The notes under the pieces are model-generated. The model was not told the origin of the DNA, did no database searches, and saw nothing but the letters and a program-made list of their open reading frames with translations. A stretch of 64,000 nt of DNA from Mesodorylaimus sp. YZB2_4 (Eukaryota; Nematoda; Enoplea; Dorylaimida; Dorylaimidae). The stretch is from assembly GCA_030248295.1 (NCBI GenBank), contig JASANH010001553.1, positions 1-64,000 on the forward strand. The letters are read 5' to 3'. A program made the translations under genes and the position numbers. Below, one piece after another: positions 34,199 to 46,800 of this stretch (positions within the stretch are counted from its first letter, which is position 1; each line of letters starts with the position of its first letter).

Positions 34199-34440
34199 GT
34201 CGTCGTGGCCTAGCGAGTAAGGCGGCTGCCTCTCACGCTTGGTGCACACAGAAGAGGGTTTGACTCGCGCCTGGGTAAAAAAATGATTGTCGAATATATA
34301 TGCGTTTCGTGGCCTAGTCGGTTGAGGCGTGTTCCTCTGATGCATGGTGTGCAGTTACAGGGGAGGGTTCGACTCCCACTGCGCACAACATGATTGTCAC
34401 ATATGTGCACCTTAGCCCTCGAGTGTGCTGGTGACAGTAA
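34199..34440 (+). repeat. tRNA-derived SINE, two adjacent copies
   Basis: The first unit (34199-34300) has GTCGTGGCCTAGCGAGTAAG, GGCTGCCTCTCACGCTTGG, GAGGGTTTGACTCGCGC and an ATGATTGTCGAATATAT tail. The second (34305-34440) has TTTCGTGGCCTAGTCGGTTG, GGGAGGGTTCGACTCCCACT, ATGATTGTCACATATGTG and CCCTCGAGTGTGCTGG. Same family as 827-975. Confidence 0.7.
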
Positions 34441-35068
34441 AATGGAAGCCCTGTTGGCTCGCACGAGCCGCAAATCCAACTCCAGAATCCTTAAATAAGG
34501 AAGAGCGCTGCGCTCAAATAAGAATTAGCATACTTTTCTCACCCCTGGATATCATGAAAAAGTTGTGCATCTTTTGCCATAGCTTCAAAATCTTAAAAAG
34601 ATACAAGCTTCCTCAAAAATCAAATTAAATCTCTCCATTCCTTCTAAAGATTGTGCGTGTAGTTTAAGGGTCGGCGACCCGTCTGCTGCGCGAGGGAAAA
34701 GTCCATCTGTCACCGTGTTATCGCATCAGCACATTACATTGTCTCCTCTTTATTGACAAAAGGCAGCATGGTCACAGCAGCAGATAGCACGGTAACAGAT
34801 AGTCTTTTCCCTCACGCAGCAGACAGAGAGTGCCCGTCTGCTGTTGTTGTTCGCCAACCCTTTAAAATGGCGCCACTGCACCTTAAACCAACTTTTACCA
34901 GCAATTATTAACAGTTAAAACACGCATACTCATTCTATCTCACCAAAAATACTAGCCAAACAATACAACTTTCCACATCCCTCCCCCAAATATGCTAGCA
35001 CTTACTATCCCCGAGACAGCTAGCCCTTCCACAGGTTTGCAACATATCCTTGATGGACCCCGCCTATC
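34441..35068. other. 3' flank of the zinc-finger gene, no gene seen
   Basis: Contains a degenerate repeat of GTCTGCTG...GAGGGAAAAG and its inverse near 34676-34860 (CGTCTGCTGCGCGAGGGAAAA versus TTTTCCCTCACGCAGCAGAC), i.e. another inverted repeat of about 20 bp flanking 140 bp. No coding frame is supported. Confidence 0.4.
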
Positions 35069-38000
35069 TCACTCCACCGCGGCCTTAGGGGGTGTGCACT
35101 GAAGGCCATGAACATCGGCCGAGTGTTCCCTCAGCACATCAGCACTTCGATACCATTTTCGACAAATCAGACACCTCAAACCCACATTGATCCTGTGCGC
35201 TTTGTGCATATGCGATGACAGACCCCATTTGTTCGGAAATACGGCCTCGCATAAATTGCACGAACGACTTTCGGCCACAGGCTGCCTCTTCTTCTCCTCC
35301 CTCGCATACACATCCATCGACTCGTAGTCCAATCCGTCCTGTGGCGATGCAGGTCGTAAAAGGGCATTCGCCGGCTGTGAACGTGGCTGTGCTTTTTTGT
35401 TTTTTTTCTCCTTTTTCCCTTTTTTCACAATTGCTTTCTTGGGCGGATATTTCCTCGGTCGACCACGCGGCCTCTTGATTTTTACTTCCAATTTTTCTTT
35501 TGATTCTGTCGATTTCGATTGTTTTGGTGACGTTGGTTTCTCGCACTCGCCCAATAACCAATCCTCGTTATCATCCTCCGATTTGGCATGTTTTTGTTTC
35601 CGTCCTCGTTTCGATGACGTTCCAGGTTTGTTATCGTTCTTTTTCGCCACCCCTTCGTCCTCCACCTCCTCCTTAATGACTGATACAGCCTCCACCGATT
35701 CAGTGCCACCTAAAATTATTGATTTCTTGTTGATTCCGATCGATGATTTCGCTCCATTCGTCAACATCGCGCACGGCAGATGATCCAACGACAAACCAGT
35801 CAAAAACGAATGAGCACCAGTCGAGGCCGATGGCGTACGTTCATTGGGGGACGAGATTGAATCACTTCGATTTCCAATCCACAGATCATCCTCCTCCATC
35901 GCCTGCCTGATCACTTCGGGATCCATGGACAAGGCGGCGGCTGGTAATCGTCGAATGGCTTCCCGAGAATGTTCCGTTCTCAGATGATAAGCTCGATCGA
36001 TGGCCGTTTCGAACCAGGCCGAGCATAGGCTGAATAAGCAAGGACTCCAGCTCGGATGCGTCTTATTGACGTGCGCTGTGAGATCGCTGACTCGAACCAG
36101 TCGGCACACGTGGCAACAGTCGATCATTGCCGCGGCTCGTTGTACTTTGCTCGCATCCAGTTGGGAGATCGGTACAATCGAGTGATCGGAGAAAACTGAA
36201 ATCGAGCCAAGTGCAGGATCCCTCTTATCACCCGCAACATATTAGACTGGAAAGCCTCAATTTTAGCATTAGCAAGCGCCCTTCACTGAGAAAAACCCTT
36301 CTGCCCAATATCTTAAAATGGCGGGAAAACAAATTTTCAAATTCTGGCACCTATTACAGCAGTTTTGTTACAAGCAGCTGCACAACAGATCAAATTTGCT
36401 CATAATTCGAGATTTGCGCGGTATTTTAAAACTTAAATTTTCCTCCATTGTTGGCTATAGACCATTTCACAGGCTTCGTTCATCGCAAAATTTGAATTTT
36501 CTTATTTCAAGCCGCAAGCCAGGACAAGACCGAGACAGTGTTACATAAACGAAAAAGAGCCTCAATCAATCCCGTCAAGATAATGTTTTTAAGGACAGCG
36601 ATAGATCGTTTTTCATTTGGAGGCCCCTTCTTCGACATCTAGTCGACAGCCTGCGCGCTAGTTGTGTAAACTTTCAGCGCGCCCCACACGCCTCGAATTT
36701 GAAACTCCCGCTTCGACTGCTTATGACAATACATCAAGGAAAAAGCGGATCTGCGCGCGATCTTATGCAAATTTCGGCTGACATGATGAAGATCGATAAT
36801 CTGCTTAACAGATCTGCTCATTAAGTGTCAAATTGTCATAAGCAGTCCAGCTACGTTAATCGCGGGAATTCAAATTTTTGCTGACGCTAAATAGGTCTAA
36901 TGACAGAAATTTTGTTGACAGTTCTCCTTGCTCGTGGCTTATGGGCTTTCTTTTTAAAAAGTGGTCAGAAGTTGTTGCTATTCAGTTAAAAAATGCTTCC
37001 AAGAGCGGAAAGCGCACACGTTGAGTGAGGACCTTTTTATATGCAAAACTGTCATAAGCGGCTGGCAGCGGGAAATTCAAATATCGCCTTGTACAATATC
37101 TGCGAAATAATCTATAGTGCACTATGCTCAAGGACAAAGGCAAATGAGGGAAATCCGCACACACAAACTTAAGGTCTAAACGAACCCGCGCCTATGGGAT
37201 TGCAGCAATTGCCGAGAGACGGGGTTCGATTCCCACTCAGAATAAAGTTTTGGTTTATGCGCGTTGTTGCATATTTTAAGTTTTTGCAAATCAAATACGT
37301 TACTTACTAATGGGATCCACCTTTTCTTTTTGCTTTCCTTTCTTCTTTAGACTAGAACAGTCTTCCTTGGCGGGTGACTTTGCTAAAAAACATCGCAGTT
37401 AAACCCCGACGCAGCATTGATATCCCAAAACTCACCTGCTGTCGTTGCGGTTGTGTTAACTTTCGAGACTGTGGCAGGAATTTTGGCAGGTTTTGCTTGT
37501 TCAACAATTGCGGCACCAGCTGGCGGCGGCATTGCAGTTGCAGGTGGACACTGACGAACTGTCCGATAAAGAGGTGGCCGCCACATGTCCGGTGGAAGAA
37601 TAGGTGATAGTATATCTAAAAAAGGAACTTTGACAACAAACCAGCGCATTTCTATAAAAAAGAGTAAAAATCGATTTAAAAAAGCGTAACCCGTCAAGAT
37701 GATGTTTCAGGCGTGAGGCAAGGCCAGGGACAGCGACCGATCGCATTCCTTGGAGCCCTATTATTAGTCAGCTAGCCAGTCCATAGGCAAAGGAGCTTAC
37801 CATTCGACTTAATGATGGGTTGCAGGGCGTTGTTAATGACAGCCAGGTCATCGCCGTGACAACTGGCCACGTGATCGTGCAATCCCGTTTCCGTCATCAA
37901 AACCGCCGGGCAGAGAGAACAACGAAAACGATTCATTTCTCCGCCTCCCAACAACGATGCAGGTTTGGATAAAATCGGTACTGCTCGATAATCACGTTTT

Positions 38001-38722
38001 GGTAAAATCGATACTCGAGTTAAATTGAAATTCTTAGCCGGACTTGATAATTTCATCGAATGCGATGGCGTTGAGGAAGTCGAAGCTGAGGTCGGCTTCG
38101 GAATCAATTCATTCTGAGCAGTTGATATCGATCGATTCGTTGTGCACGGTTGATTATCGATTTCTTTCCGCTTTATAAAGATTTTCTTTCTTATAATCGT
38201 TTTTAATTTCGGTTTTGGCGCTGATCGATCAACGACACGAAACATTTTCAAATTGTTCATATCGATCGCGTTTCGCCCGCCAAGTTGAGCCATATTCAAT
38301 ACATCAGCCACAGAATTACATTTTGGATCATTATCTAAATTCGATAAATCATCTTTTCGAGGTCGTTTTTTTCGCGTTTCCGTAGCAATTTCTTGATCAC
38401 GGCGCGTTTCCATCGGCTGTGCATAATCGTAATAATGCGCATATAATCCCAAATGATCATTTCCCGATCGATTAGTTCCGATCTGATCAGTCATCGATTC
38501 ACCAATTTCTTCATCAGATTCGTTTCGATTTGGTTCCAAATATTCGATATCTTCGCGTTTTGGCGAATATTGATTTTCATAAATAAAAGATATTTCATGT
38601 TCTTCTTCGTCTTTTTCTTTTTTTATTTCTTGAAATTCTCCTCCTTCTTCATCTTCATCTTCAATTTCTTCCGCTTCGATAGCTGGTAAAATTGAAAAAT
38701 TATCGTCGTCCGATTCGGCCAT
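35069..38722 (-). CDS. C2H2 zinc-finger/AT-hook nuclear protein, four exons
   Basis: Exons: 37801-38722, 37436-37615, 37308-37382, 35069-36195. Each junction is phase 1 and the joined frame is 767 aa. I chose the ATG at 38722 (AAAATATGG context, MAESDDDNFS). The open frame extends further upstream without an ATG, so a longer N-terminus is possible. Features: an acidic N-terminus; a C2H2 finger CSLCPAVL..GLHDHVASCH near residue 280; a Pro-rich linker; CCHVCRLV..LTAHVNKTH and a degenerate second finger near 419-465; IKEEVED, a sumoylation-like site; an AT-hook RPRGRPRKYPPKK; and two C-terminal fingers, CNLCEAVF..SSHMHKAH and CLICRKWY..REHSADVH. It is likely a nuclear DNA- or chromatin-binding factor. 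I do not assign an orthologue. The last intron (36196-37307) holds nested MITEs. Confidence 0.8.
36455..37116. mobile_element. MITE interrupted by a second MITE, in the last intron of the zinc-finger gene
   Basis: Left end at about 36462: CTATAGACCATTTCACAGGC, AAAATTTGAATTTTC. Right end at about 37070-37116: CAGCGGGAAATTCAAATATC, AATAATCTATAG. The body GCGCGCTAGTTGTGTAAACT at about 36653 resumes with ACAGAAATTTTGTTGACAGT at 36904. Between them (about 36680-36900) sits another inverted-repeat element with TTTGAAACTCCCGCTTCGAC and GTCATAAGCAG..CGCGGGAATTCAAATTT. Non-coding. Confidence 0.65.
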
Positions 38723-39043
38723 ATTTTGGTTGAAAATTTTGAATGGAAATTGGTATTTAAAAATAAATTTTTTACGAGCACCCAACCGAATTCGATTGGA
38801 ATTGCAGCGAGCACAAGGGTGGAATTCAGGTTTGGTCACAAGTTGAGCGCTTGTTCGATTTTTCTTCCAAGCAAAACTTCGATCGTATTGTGGTGAATAG
38901 AATAAATACAGTAGGCCAACCTGAGCATCACAGACCAAGGCGGGAATTTGATTCAAAATTTTGTTCAGCTCGCGATTAAGTGCGAAAGGAAGTGAAAAAT
39001 AGTTTTCGCAAAATCGAACAAACTGTGCATCACTTCTTATCAC

Positions 39044-40836
39044 ATTGTTATTTTATCAGCCAAAAAATGACATTCTGTTATCGAAAATAATTTTGAAAAC
39101 GTGAAATTAAAACGAAACCCCACATTTCCCTTTTGATTCGCCCCGCCCAAAACTAGGAAGCCTTATTCCGCTGTCGCAAAGCGATTGGTCAACTCAAAAT
39201 GTAGGCGGAGTCAATTCAAACCGGCCAATAACGTAACGCCACCCTTACGAAGAACCGAGTTCGATTCCTGGCACTGGTAACACTTTTTCACGCTTATTTT
39301 CTCTCAAAAAAATCGTAAATGCCATTTCTTTTTACATCAATGCAAAGCATACCAAGATCCAAAAAATACACGCGCACGCGCAAATAGACATTGGAGTATA
39401 CATTGTTACATCACATCAGAGAAGACCATCCAATAGGCCAGGCGGAAACGGAAATGGAAAACGTCAAGAATAGACACTGCACAACAAATTACAGAACACC
39501 ACACAAAAATGGACATACCACCTTATTCGAAAAAATCTGCTTTCATTCCTCCACAAAACCATCTCACCCACATGGCCATCATATGTATAGATAATATTTA
39601 CATAAACTTATACCTTTAATCCAATAAAGTATATAAATATATCTCAGCACAATAACATCTCCAAATACGATATACCCCACACAAACCGTACATGTACTAG
39701 AAAAGGAGAAAATCGAAGACCATCCCGGCTCGAACGCGCAATTACAAACACATCAGCCAAAAACAAAATGGCAGCCGCCGCCGGTGAAAGAAAAGAACCC
39801 AAATTACAGAACCTATCGAAAACGTACACCACGCATCTAAGAGAATCAAAAACACAAAATAATTCCAAAACTCATTAGTTCAAAAAAAACTTCGCAGACT
39901 TTCATTCCCCCAAATGACATTTCTTTAAAAGTATCGACTCATCTCGCCTTTTCCATCCCCACAAAATCCAAAAAACTTCTTCAAATTGTTCTAACTTCAC
40001 CAAAAAACCCAAAACTATACACACCCTACATTTTCAAAACAAATTATCACCAAAAAAAAGCAAAAAAATAAATACGATATACCATTCTACACTGCCCACA
40101 AAATAAACGATTAGTCGATTTATAATCGATCCAAAACACAAAAACCAACGTAATTCCTCTCAAAAAAACGACTCCTTAGCCTTATCACATTATCGTTTTA
40201 GAATTTCTAAATTCCACTTTCCACATCCATTCTACAATTCGCTACACCATTTTTTCATATTATGCATTGATCAAAATGAAATATTTTCGCGCATCGAAGA
40301 TTTTGAAAACACTTTCCATCAAAGCAAATTCCAATTTCTTTTCAAAACTAGACCATTTTTGAAAACTTTTTTCAATTATTTCCTAATTCGAGATACCCAA
40401 TTGCTTCCCTCCACTATTTGCGCCTACTTCTTGTCATTTACAACAAAAAACAAAGATCAAAAAAATTTGAAAATCCACCAAAAATGAGATAAGAAGGTAC
40501 GTTTTTGAACAAAAATCTGGCAGTTTATAAACAGATAGGGAACGCTAACCAAAAAAAACCGTTTTTCCCGCCTGTGCAATTTGGCACCATAATTTTTCAG
40601 CCATCAAGAAAATGAAAAATCCAAAAAGTGAAAAATATTTTTCGGATTTTTTTTTCAAAAACAATATTTTTTTCCTCGTCATAAAAATCTTGCGAATATT
40701 TTAATCGTTTGTTACAAAATCTTACAACTTTTCGCAAAGAAAATTGTGGGGAATTGGAACAAAAACTTGATACTTTTCCAAAATTCATTAAATCGATGAG
40801 CGAATGCAATCGAACGAGCGTCAGATCCGTCCATAC
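39044..40836. other. Intergenic sequence between the zinc-finger gene and FNDC3
   Basis: AT-rich, strongly A/C-biased on the plus strand from about 39300. A tRNA-like B box (GAGTTCGATTCCTGGC) lies near 39258-39275. The minus-strand 3'UTR of FNDC3 should lie just below 40837; AATAAA-like sequences occur but none is decisive. No further gene is seen. Confidence 0.4.
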
Positions 40837-43800
40837 TTATCGCGCTTGACTAGCATCGGCGCCAGTCGAGCCAGTCGATGCGGTGGTCGAGGATGGTATG
40901 AATCGTTGCAACATAAAGGCCACCAATAACGCCACCAAACTGAACACGATCAAAATCAATATGGCCCATTGACTATCCGATAATTGACGAGGGTGACGAA
41001 TCAACGACGTCAAACCACCTTCGACCACTCCTTCCGTCTCGCCATTCTCGTGCGACCCACTCTCGGATAATTTTCTAAATAAAACTTGACGTGTACAATA
41101 TTGCCACCTGCCCCCAGGATTTCATGGACCCTCCATTCGCCTGTTTTATCCCCACTCCACAAGTTAATTCAGAAAAACCAAATGTCATTTCCCGCCAAAA
41201 CTTCAAATTTAAAAATTGGCGGGAAACATTTAAATCCCCTTTCTTCATACCTTCTATTAACGACAGGAGAAACAGTCGAGAAGCTGCACGTCGGCGATGG
41301 CGCTCCGTACGTTTCCGTCTCTTTCGCACATTCCTCATCGGCCGGCGACACTCTGACTGTGCACACTCGCACACGATAATTGCCACCCTGCGTCAATCCG
41401 TTCATGTGATAACTCGTCGACGGACCCTTGTACACCTGAAACACGTCCTTCCATCATCCGCCTCCTCCATCCCGCACCAGCATCCGAAACTGGGGAGTTG
41501 CCCATATGACCCTCATTTTGGGCTAATGCTAAGTCTAGACCCCTTCGATAGGAGTCGAGAGCTGACGTGAGTCCACGACACTCCTTCCCAGGACCGGCCC
41601 CAGTGCCAGACTGCCGACCAATTTGTGCCCGTGCTAGAAAACGGGGACGCTATGCCCCACGTGAGGCCCACTCTGCGCATTGTATATTTCTTCTTCCATG
41701 AAAACCGTGCGCAAAGGCTACGCGGGACTCATTCAAGTTTGGGAAAACTAAAAAAGTCATAGAAAATGGAAGCTTTTTAGCCCAAAAGAAGCAAAACTGC
41801 GAAAAGTTCATTTTGAGGTATCGAATTTTGAAAATTATCAGAGGAAATTTCAATTTATCATCTAGAAAACACGGAAAAATTTATTCAGCGTCTTATATGA
41901 ACCCTGTAAAAAGTTTATGACGCCATGAACACAAAAAACTTGCTTTTTTGGCTTCCCTTTTCAACACCCAAAAATATCTCACGTTTCTCCGTACCCAAGC
42001 GCTATGGACTAATTCAGAGTCATCGTAAACGCAAAATTTAAATTTCCCGCTGATAGCCAGTGCGCTAGTTGTGTTCAGAGAAAGTTTCTGTTGACACTTT
42101 TCCTGGTTTATCGGTTTTCCTTTCAAAAAGGACCAGAATTTATAGCTATTCTGTTTAAAAAGCTTTAAAAAGCCGAACGCGCACAAACTTTGAAATGAGG
42201 GACTTTTGATCCATGTAAAATTGTCATAAGCGGCAAGCAGCGGGAAATTCAAATTTTGCGTTGCTCGAGATCTGTGAAATGGCTTATACAGCGCACTCGA
42301 GTCAAACCCTGTAAGCGCCCCGAGCTAGTGGCTAGGTTTCGGATTCCCCTACCCCAGTCGAAATGCGCAAATGAAATTATAACTGACCGTTCTAAACTCA
42401 TCGCCGCTCGACGTCGACGCTGCTCCAGTCGACGACGGTCCTTGGATTTGTAGACTGTAATATAATTTTTCGCCAACCCCCAAATTCATCGATCCACTGC
42501 CCGTCAATTTGACTGGTTGCCAATCGATTTGGCACGACGTCTCCGTCACGTCGCTGATACGCGGCGCAGCTGAAAGCACAAAAAAAGTCAGCACTCAAAC
42601 ACAGTGACGTCAGCCGGAAGCCCTGGCAGGGCCCTACTAGTTGGGGTACAAACTGGTACGGGCACGGATATGGTATCATCTCCATCCTACCCGATTCCTC
42701 CGACAAATCCATTCTTTTCTGCACATCCGACACTTTAGAAAAAGCCTATTTTTGACGCATTTCTTCCTGCTTTCAGCACTTTTCACGCGTCCGATATCGA
42801 GACCCAGTTTTCAGCCGAAGCTCACCACCATTTTTGGCACTATTTTCCAGTTTCTCAAAATTCTGATATGTTTTTAAAGAAAAAAATGATTTTTTAAATA
42901 AACAAGAAAACCTTCTTCAGAGTTCATATGAGGAGCGGGAAATGATTTTCATGGATTTTCCTGGATTTTTCAGACAAAATTCTGATTTTTCCATTAGTTC
43001 AACACTACTAAACTAATTTACAACACGATTAGCAGGTCTTCGAAAAAACGGGTGATTCGAAGTTTGGAACCTCAAAATGCAGCTTTTCAGTTTTCCTTGA
43101 TTTTTGCTCAACAATTCCCATGTTTTTTTAGATTTTCTAGGCCAGGGACATCTCGGATTCTAAGATTTTCCAGGCATTCTCGAACTTTCTGACTTTTCCT
43201 GGCCTGCCCACATTTTCCAGCCTCGTATAATATCCAGTTATCCCGAAATTAATAAAGTTCGCTTCAAATCCAGCCAGATCATCTGGACAACTATCCACTC
43301 CCTTTACCCCCTATTTGACTTACATTTAACAGCAGTCGGCGGTGTCCTCGACGTCTTGAAGGCGAATATGTCCGACCAAGTACCGGCCCCTCCCGTCGCC
43401 GAGCAGGCTCGAATTCGGAACCGATAAAGCGTCGATTCATTCAATCGCGGTACTTTACAACTACGCGATGTCAATTCGGCGGCCACCGGCGAGAATGCTC
43501 CGCTCTTATTCTCCATCTCCACCGTGTACGTTAGCGTATTGTCATTGGAGGCCGTTGATGGCTCGTTCCATTTCAATTTCAACGAATTATGCGAGGCAAC
43601 CACCAATTCTAAACTGGGCGGACACGGGGGCGGCGAGAAGGTGACTGCTTTCACGGCCGACGAATACGATCCAACACCAACCTCGTTGTACGCTTGCACT
43701 CGAAATCTATGAGCAAAGTCATCGATACGTTCTCCCAGTTCCAATCTAGCTCAGCAGTTAGTCAGACCCCCCCCCCCCCCCCAGGGACAAGTGTAGCCAA

Positions 43801-46800
43801 CTAAGCCAACATCGGTCGCCCCGGGACCTCCCTTGAAAAATCGAGAAGTCTCAAAAGAATCTTTTTCTTCAGTCCTCAAATCCCGACCACTTCACAAAAC
43901 TTTTGTCCTTCAATCTACTGTAGGCTTCCAAAATTCTACTCATTTGAAAAACCTCACATTCCGCAATACATTCGAATTTGGCGCTCGTTTTTCAAAGTCA
44001 AAAGATCAGAAAAACTTTTTCTCCCATTTCGACCCTTTCTAAAACCTATACTTACCTATCCCACCTTGACCCCTTTCCAACACATCAGTGCAGACCCTCT
44101 TAGTCGACACCACACCTTTCACAGGTATCTTCCGGCCCAACCGACCCGACATTATGGTGAGCCTTCTGATACGTTTTTTGCCGTGATGCACTTTGCGTTG
44201 ATCAAGGAGATCAGCAGTCAGAAGGCCAAGGGATAAAGAATATTTTGGCGGGAATTTAAAATTCCGATCTGGCTGACCCACTGACTCGACAGACAGTAAA
44301 AAACCAATTTTCCATACCTGTACGTGGTTTCTGGCAGCAGATTTTCAACCGTGCACTGGGTCGAGTTCGCGAGTACCAAGATCGGACTACTCGACGAGTC
44401 GGCATTGACCGGCGGTGGGCTGACGTCCAAATAATAACCAACTACTGGGCTGCCATTGTCCAACGGTGCTTCCCATTGTACATATATCTGAAACAACACC
44501 ACCTTCCTTATCTGCCTTCATTTATGCTCATTTTCCCAGCACAAACGACGTGCGCCCCTCTAAATTTAAAGTTCCCGCTTAAACTGCTTGTGACAATACA
44601 TCAAGGATAACTTTACGATTTTGGAATGTTTAGAGGATGATTTTAGGCGCTACAAATAGGCGCTCTGACCACTGCCATCCCTCCCCTCCTCCCAATATCG
44701 CCCCTGGTTTTCTCCCATTGCCAAATAGGGCAAAAAAGTTAGGCATGTCACGCGCCTACCCCCCCCCCCCCCCAGTGCCAGTCATCCGTACCTCCGACAA
44801 GGACAACGCCTCGGCTCTCAGGTTCGACGGCGGTTCGGGCACTCCGGCTAGCGTTCGGCAAAACAGGGCGTCGCTAAGTCGCGAGAATCCGGCGCTGTTG
44901 ATCGCCTAGAAATAGAACAATGATTAGAGGCTCCCCGCCCCATCCAATGCCGTCACTGGTCAATCAGCCAGGACATCCTTGCAGCACGTGCGCAATCACC
45001 CGGAAGGCCCCACCCCCCAAATTACAGTTACCCCGATCCGGGGCGGAGTTGAGCGTGTCCCGAACAAGACGAGTCACCCGGCCACTGACCTGTATTCGAA
45101 ACACGTATTCGGTAGCCGCCTTCAAGGCCTTCACTTCGTAACTGAGGGCGCCCGCCACGCTGATTTGGCTCATTGTACCATATTCACTGTCCACAACACT
45201 CTCGACCGCACTAATCGACGAGGCCGTCGAATGTTGTCTGACTGGACCACCGGCAGCTGACGACGACGACGAGGCAGTGCTGGTCGATGACGAGATCGCG
45301 GCCGCAGATCGCACGGATTTGGACGGCGACGAAGGGGCATTCTCACTGAACTCCACCGAATTCGACTGTCTTGAATCACCGACCGATAAGGGCACTTCCA
45401 CTCGAGACACTCTGCAACACAACCACTGCTCACTCCGTCCTCCCCCCCCCCCCCCTGGTCCCACTTACATTCTACTCGCTTGATGCAGTCTATACTCCGT
45501 AATCGGTGCCCCATTGGTCGAGACCGGGGCGTCCCAGGCCAACGAGACGCTCGTCGATGTTTGCCCCATCAATCGCAATCGTTGCGGGCATTCGGGCGCC
45601 GCCGCGGCCGTTTCACATTCCAACCTATCCGACCACGGGCCGGCACCGGCTCGATTATAGGCTCGAACACGGAAGGCGTAGGTCCGACCCGGTTGGAGGC
45701 CAGTCGAAACCACAAAGTCCATCCTCGGTCCTTGGTACACGGCTCGACTGGAGAACGAAGCGGGCGACTCACCCTCGGCCACCGACGACGAAGACACATC
45801 GATTACCAATTCGTACTCGCTTATTTCGGCACCACCACGAAAATCGGGCGGCGACCATTTCAAATGCAAACTGCTCGGCTTGGGCTTCCCATGCAATTGG
45901 ACTGGACGACACGGACCGGGCGCCACTGGCGACGTGGTCACGCACAGCTCCTCGGAATACTGCAAAACAAACGTACATTGCAACCTTGCCAGAGCCATAC
46001 TTCGAGTCTGTACCCTGCCAGACAGACACGAGTCAAAGACGGCAGCGACTGTTAGCGACCGCAACGAAGTCGTGTGCGCAGTAGCTAGGTATACGCGTGT
46101 GTATGCAGGAGTACTTCCTCGGCTATCCGAAAAGGCCTCAGTTTATATATTTTTGACCTTGTAAGGCCCGGGCTACTAAGCCTAAGAGTACATTTTGAGG
46201 AAGTACAAATGCTTCGATCATCAGTTGTGCACAAGTTTCGCTGATTCGAGCGCCTTTTAGATGCCAAAAAGTGACTCGTAAGCCTTGCATACTAAATCAG
46301 TTACAGTCGGACCTTGCTCTGTACTGATGATACCTAAAATTCGCATACGCGTACTTTTCTCATTACTTTCTAATCCTAGGCTTAGGTTTATTAGTCTGGT
46401 ATTTCTGCCAGCACAGCTCGAACAAAAAACTTGTTTCTGTCCGCCATGTTTTCTAAGCGTGCGAGCTCCCGCCCACGGACAGTGCTCTACGGCCGCGCAC
46501 ACGATTTCGTTGCGGTCGCCAACAGTCGACACGTGTCTGCCTAGCAGTGTACACATTCGAAATACCTCATCCCGTGCCACTTACCGAACTGCGTCCCCCG
46601 GCAGAAGAGCAGGCCAATCGAAATCGGTAAGTGACCCCCGGCTCCAATCCGGTGACGTGATATTCTTGTTCGACTCCATCGAAAATGGTGGACCAATTGG
46701 ACGAGGCACCACCAGTCTCGTTGCACATATCCAACACGTAGCCACTGATCTCCCCGCCGCCCGTGTCCCTCGGTTGTTCCCAGGCTATTTTCACATTATT

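Noticed and set aside
34199-34440. Functional tRNA genes
   Set aside because: Heads have A/B boxes but no acceptor stem pairing, and they carry a repeated non-tRNA tail, so SINE is the better call.
45480-46084. 191- and 192-aa plus-strand frames
   Set aside because: Antisense of FNDC3 FN3 domains 5 and 6, which have clear fibronectin motifs on the minus strand.
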